Part shown: positions 15,101-17,384 of the stretch, piece by piece
Position numbering within the stretch: the stretch's first letter is position 1
How the letters are laid out: every line of letters starts with the position of its first letter
Source: Ignavibacteria bacterium UBA5771
Lineage (GTDB): Bacteria > Bacteroidota > Ignavibacteria > Kapaibacteriales > UBA2268
Length of the DNA: 17,384 bases
Direction: 5' to 3'
Assembly: GCA_002418685.1 (NCBI GenBank)
Contig: DIEP01000109.1
Coordinates: 189 to 17,572 of the forward strand
The notes under the pieces: model-generated
Databases searched by the model: none
The model's input: the letters and a program-made list of their open reading frames with translations, nothing else
Told to the model about the DNA's origin: nothing
Program-made: the position numbers and the translations under genes

Positions 15101-16171
15101 TTGCATAAATTGAGCGATTTGAATTGGTTTATCTGCCTGCCAAATCACAGGAGTAGTAATGCTTTGAAAAGATAAGGTTGACAATGAGTCGATAAACGTG
15201 TAAGAATCGGGGAAAGCAGATTTATAAACTTGCAAGTGTGTTTGCGGTTCAATGCAAGTAACACGGAAATAATCGCCAAAAGGAGATGCTCCAAACGGAA
15301 CCGATATATAAGTTGTTCCCCACGATGGAACGGGTGTTAGCATTTCGGCAAGATGATCCTTGCTATCTTTACCTTGGGGAAGTCCTTGCAAGATAGCAGT
15401 GCGAACATGCCCCGACAAAACGCCAAATGGTTTATTACCCGTGATAAGAGTTCCTGTCAAATCGCCCGTTCCCATCGGTGTGGGGTATGATTTTACAAGG
15501 TAAGTCTCGCCTTTATTCAATTTCACTGAATAATAATTATACACTTGCTTCCCACCTTCCGTCAATACCTTAGGCTTGAATGTTATTATTGTGCTATCGT
15601 AAGCAGCAATAGCTAAAAACTCCGAACTACGTGGAGTAAAATTAATTATTGAATCTTCCCGAAATGGTGGAGGTGTATTAAGAGTATATTGATCATTAGG
15701 AACGGACATTACGACATATTCTTTTCCCCAATTCGAAATAGGAATGGCAGAGTAGCTATCGCTCGTATGGTATTGACTGTTAAAAGCATAGACTACGACG
15801 GGATTATCAGTTGTTATCTCGATTGCATTTTTTACTACTCTTTCAGAAATTGTATCATAGAATGTGTTTGAAATACTTACGGGGATGACAGTATCTTGCA
15901 GAATTGTACCTGAATATGTTGAGCCATCAGGGAAATGTATATCAAGTTTAGTTTTTCCTTTTGTAACAATAAATAATTTTAAGTCAACCCCGACTTGTTC
16001 ATTAGTAATATAAAATTCATTTTGTAGGAAACCAACGAGGAAATGAATACCTTCATAAGAAGACAATTTTGCATTGCTCGTTGTATCCTGAGCTTTCAAA
16101 TTTGGACTGCAAAACTGAATTGCAGTGAATATTAAAAAAATGAAAAATATTTTGTATTTATATAATATCAC
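12107..16171 (-). CDS. Large secreted surface protein: IgGFc-binding-like domain, ASH-like repeats, T9SS sorting domain
   Basis: A 1354-residue exported protein. Residues 1-28 are a signal peptide ending KAQ. Residues 38-485 resemble the IgGFc-binding N-terminal domain (NPVVVYAFNSQYHTSDSYSAIPISNWGKEYVVMSVP; PVIWQADKPIQIAQFMQ; GTGEFDSYAMALGSS). Residues 490-590 are an Ig-like linker. Residues 590-1110 hold about five ASH/choice-of-anchor-D-like beta-sandwich repeats, several opening with 'AP' plus a DF-containing strand and closing GxGx (boundaries near 688, 790, 897, 1006). Residues 1115-1250 look cohesin-like. Residues 1272-1354, starting FSIAPNPVNN, form a T9SS type A sorting domain. The start is GTG; no in-frame ATG lies nearby. 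A TAATTTTG -7 box is 39 nt upstream. Likely a cell-surface adhesin or structural protein; IgG binding is not implied. Confidence 0.85.
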   Translation of the reverse strand: MILYKYKIFFIFLIFTAIQFCSPNLKAQDTTSNAKLSSYEGIHFLVGFLQNEFYITNEQVGVDLKLFIVTKGKTKLDIHFPDGSTYSGTILQDTVIPVSISNTFYDTISERVVKNAIEITTDNPVVVYAFNSQYHTSDSYSAIPISNWGKEYVVMSVPNDQYTLNTPPPFREDSIINFTPRSSEFLAIAAYDSTIITFKPKVLTEGGKQVYNYYSVKLNKGETYLVKSYPTPMGTGDLTGTLITGNKPFGVLSGHVRTAILQGLPQGKDSKDHLAEMLTPVPSWGTTYISVPFGASPFGDYFRVTCIEPQTHLQVYKSAFPDSYTFIDSLSTLSFQSITTPVIWQADKPIQIAQFMQRTGSNLESHNYDPSMVMLPPREQFVQTVLFTSPGGSAVNPMQYTNHYIALIAEQSAIATLFIDNKKVDTISNISKQQILGTNLYWCVINDTLLEGRTHKVTSVTGKFSGIIYGTGEFDSYAMALGSSLVNADLVDEIPPILDVEIDCFTLKGKAYDFGGANSSGIDFLKVLEPETNNFQWVIDPISPNDTIITLSAEVTNIYSPGKLVIEYWDKIGNKGTYTYIFNPIKLDIPPLIDFNIVSWTDSVCINFTIKNQGEDSIDLQSVILPNDSRIAIYFDSSFPKTLNKNDIIQGKICFAPQSTSYNLNDSFQLQFSCGVKKSIPIKAILVAPNLTVSGWDFGNVYLQDTADGFISIKNTGNIALILDSLYYFSNNPQIAIETNNIFVYNLLPDSTLTLPVKFMPIIRGPVIVQLQFANHLKLYNQLEIKGVGVAPDFSSQIIDFSRRRIGINYDSIIQIKNAGNIASVIKFKDFTIKNIDDFNTNSIENINSSVDPLDEYPLNLQFNPIDTSDYQLSANLECDWWRHPLIQIDIKGKGTIPVILTQNVDFDTIAYATQKILTPQIISNLGNEDLTIDSIFVLQGDVQSYIIDFSALKNFKIPIEGSFSLPITFYPQKLGENILILGVVNDAMPAYKRKVDTVIIRGYAVAPTNLNVDLRIISDMDFTSCLYDTLKVLFINNEPFEISLTKIEYTQNPADWQLEFLDDYSALLPIVIPARGQYELLVRVLFKANQMGEVSFTGLFNDSSSRTSQLLMEPKTNILDIKQLDNIEVSPDEVVPITFSGNILSSTEIPTILNFQLDYNKYVIYLLDSTANPKITDANNNLFIYNLHLSKSAKGINLDWIDQPRLFAKDEKWEITLNFLSVVSEARHTDLVFSISDPNCYSKNESIMEANINEVCLNNFIIITQDTTRSEFSIAPNPVNNLLKIDFYLVKNSYIRIFINDELGKEYILEKNMYLQKGKKSVIYVVDNLTNGKYFLNVQIDNKIESILIILNR

Positions 16172-16210
16172 AATATTTACAACTTTATTATCTTGAAAAA
16201 TATAAAATTA

Positions 16211-16218
16211 CAAAATTA
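16211..16218 (-). promoter_or_regulatory. -7 box (TAATTTTG) of the surface-protein operon
   Basis: The minus strand reads TAATTTTG, the same octamer as at three other gene fronts in this window, 39 nt ahead of the GTG start. The -33 position is not clear in this very AT-rich spacer (16172-16257). Confidence 0.5.
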
Positions 16219-16257
16219 TTTTAAATTATTTTATAAAATGATTATAATAATTATTAC

Positions 16258-17384
16258 TTATTGCGATTTAGAGTTGTAATACGAAGGAATTGAAGGATAA
16301 TTTTTTTTCATTGGTTTATCGTAGCGAATCCGAAATTTAGGTAAATAATATCTTGTTAAATCTGCCTGAAGAATATTTTCAGGATAGAATTCAATATATG
16401 CTGCTGCTTTCCAAGTAATATCAGACACAGTATTTTCCGCCAGAAAAATATTTATAGTGTCTGCTCCACTGCTTTGAACCCCACTTTCTCCCTGTTGATC
16501 TCTTATGAAATATAAACTGTTTGCTTGAATCTTGCTGACTAAAGATTTCAAACTATCATTTTCAAACAAAATATCAATGTATTCGCCAGAAATTTGGTCA
16601 ATCTTCTCGGGATTTAATGTGTCGCTTTTTGTAAGAGTCAAAGAATTATGATAAAGTTTGATTTTATCGATTTTATTGTTTGGAAAAAAGATTTCGATAG
16701 TGTCTGCGAATAGTTGCAAGCTATCATACCATACAACAGGATTGCCAATTAATACCAGATTGGCTTGAGTCTTGAAGTAGCTTGCATCTTCGCAGCGAGC
16801 GGACACCGTTCCTTTTGTGATTTCAACACTATCTGAAAACTTATAGAACTCTTCTGAATTTAATGTTTGGCTGCCAATCAAATGCAGAGAACTAACCGAG
16901 AGAGTATCAAAAGAATAGAAATATTGGTCTGCAAGCACATCCCACCGTTTTCTGACAGTGTCAATAAAATAAAATATTGGTTTGCCGTTAGCATTGAGGA
17001 AGTGGTCATTCTGCCGATATATCAAAGTATCGCATGTAATCGAGTACTGTGTTTGCTTGCTGAACACCCGCACGTCTTTATATGCAATTGATACTTTAGA
17101 ATTTGTATTATGAATAAGCTCCTGCGAAAATATTAGCATTGAATCATTTTCCAAAGAGACATTCCCGAAAAAAAGTCCCGTCTTTGTTTCAGTATTATAT
17201 TCGCCACGGGATGCTTTGAGATTATCTGCATTATCAACGATTGTAAGATTATTATTAGCAATTGCCGTTTTTTTGTCGCCATAATAATCGATTCTATCAG
17301 AAGTGATTACTGTTTGGTTTTGGACAATCCGAATATGGCTCATTAGCTCAATCTTATCAATGTTTTGATATTGGCGAGCCGTAT
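16258..17384 (-). CDS. OstA-like (LptA/LptD N-terminal-type) protein, partial
   Basis: At least 374 residues, with the N-terminus beyond the right edge: the frame stays open through the last base, and the ATG at 17343 is internal (upstream codons read ARQYQNIDKIEL without a stop). It shows the repeating beta-jellyroll pattern of OstA_2 proteins, in which each unit reads roughly 'xxxGNVxIxxxDxxLxSDxxxY' (IVQNQTVITSDRIDYYGDKKTAIA; LFFGNVSLENDSMLIFSQELIHN; VRVFSKQTQYSITCDTLIYRQNDHFLNANGKP; SVEITKGTVSARCEDASYFKTQ; LQLFADTIEIFFPNNKID). Proteins of this family form the periplasmic bridge that carries lipopolysaccharide to the outer membrane. The C-terminus ends in a polar tail without an LptD barrel. 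The LPS role is inferred from the family. Confidence 0.8.
   Translation of the reverse strand, partial: TARQYQNIDKIELMSHIRIVQNQTVITSDRIDYYGDKKTAIANNNLTIVDNADNLKASRGEYNTETKTGLFFGNVSLENDSMLIFSQELIHNTNSKVSIAYKDVRVFSKQTQYSITCDTLIYRQNDHFLNANGKPIFYFIDTVRKRWDVLADQYFYSFDTLSVSSLHLIGSQTLNSEEFYKFSDSVEITKGTVSARCEDASYFKTQANLVLIGNPVVWYDSLQLFADTIEIFFPNNKIDKIKLYHNSLTLTKSDTLNPEKIDQISGEYIDILFENDSLKSLVSKIQANSLYFIRDQQGESGVQSSGADTINIFLAENTVSDITWKAAAYIEFYPENILQADLTRYYLPKFRIRYDKPMKKNYPSIPSYYNSKSQ

Noticed and set aside
17341..17343. ATG as the true start of the OstA-like gene
   Set aside because: The frame is open upstream to the window end and the upstream codons continue the jellyroll repeat pattern, so the gene is truncated by the edge.

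Overview
The window is AT-rich and reads as a chromosomal segment from the Bacteroidota/Chlorobiota (FCB) group. My best guess is a lineage such as Ignavibacteria or Candidatus Kapabacteria. The evidence is two secreted proteins with C-terminal regions of the type IX secretion (T9SS) sorting kind, an OstA_2-type LPS-transport-like protein, a choice-of-anchor-D (ASH-like) surface protein with an IgGFc-binding-type N-terminus, and promoter boxes of the TAnnTTTG class. Unlike classical Bacteroidia, several genes also carry strong Shine-Dalgarno sites.

Layout. 1-94: GC-rich hairpin-containing tandem repeat, unlike everything around it. 261-1938 (+): a three-gene cassette of small CxxC thioredoxin-like protein, ArsR repressor and DUF318/ArsP-type permease, with a near-perfect 22-bp dyad lying over the -7 box. 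4516-1954 (-): smpB, tyrS and a secreted lamin-tail-domain protein, each start overlapping the previous stop as ATGA. 4517-5057: long AT-rich spacer. 5058-5885 (+): a lone TylF-like methyltransferase with its own terminator. 9821-6030 (-): a four-gene operon of acyl-CoA dehydrogenase, archaeal-type HMG-CoA synthase, SCP2-type thiolase and a DUF35 OB-fold protein. 9899-11095 (+): a second, divergent acyl-CoA dehydrogenase. 11185-11214: bidirectional terminator. 16171-11238 (-): a 1354-residue T9SS surface protein followed by a beta-barrel-like protein. 17384-16258 (-): an OstA-like protein cut by the window edge.

How the genes work together. The ArsR cassette looks like a self-regulated arsenical or metal efflux unit. 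Thiolase, HMG-CoA synthase and DUF35 together correspond to the archaeal complex that passes acetoacetyl-CoA from thiolase to HMG-CoA synthase. Here the group sits behind an acyl-CoA dehydrogenase, and the DUF35 protein has lost all four zinc-ribbon cysteines. The large surface protein and its beta-barrel-like partner look like an exported cell-envelope pair.

No RNA genes, CRISPR arrays, transposases or phage genes were seen. All assignments are from reading the sequence; no database search was run.
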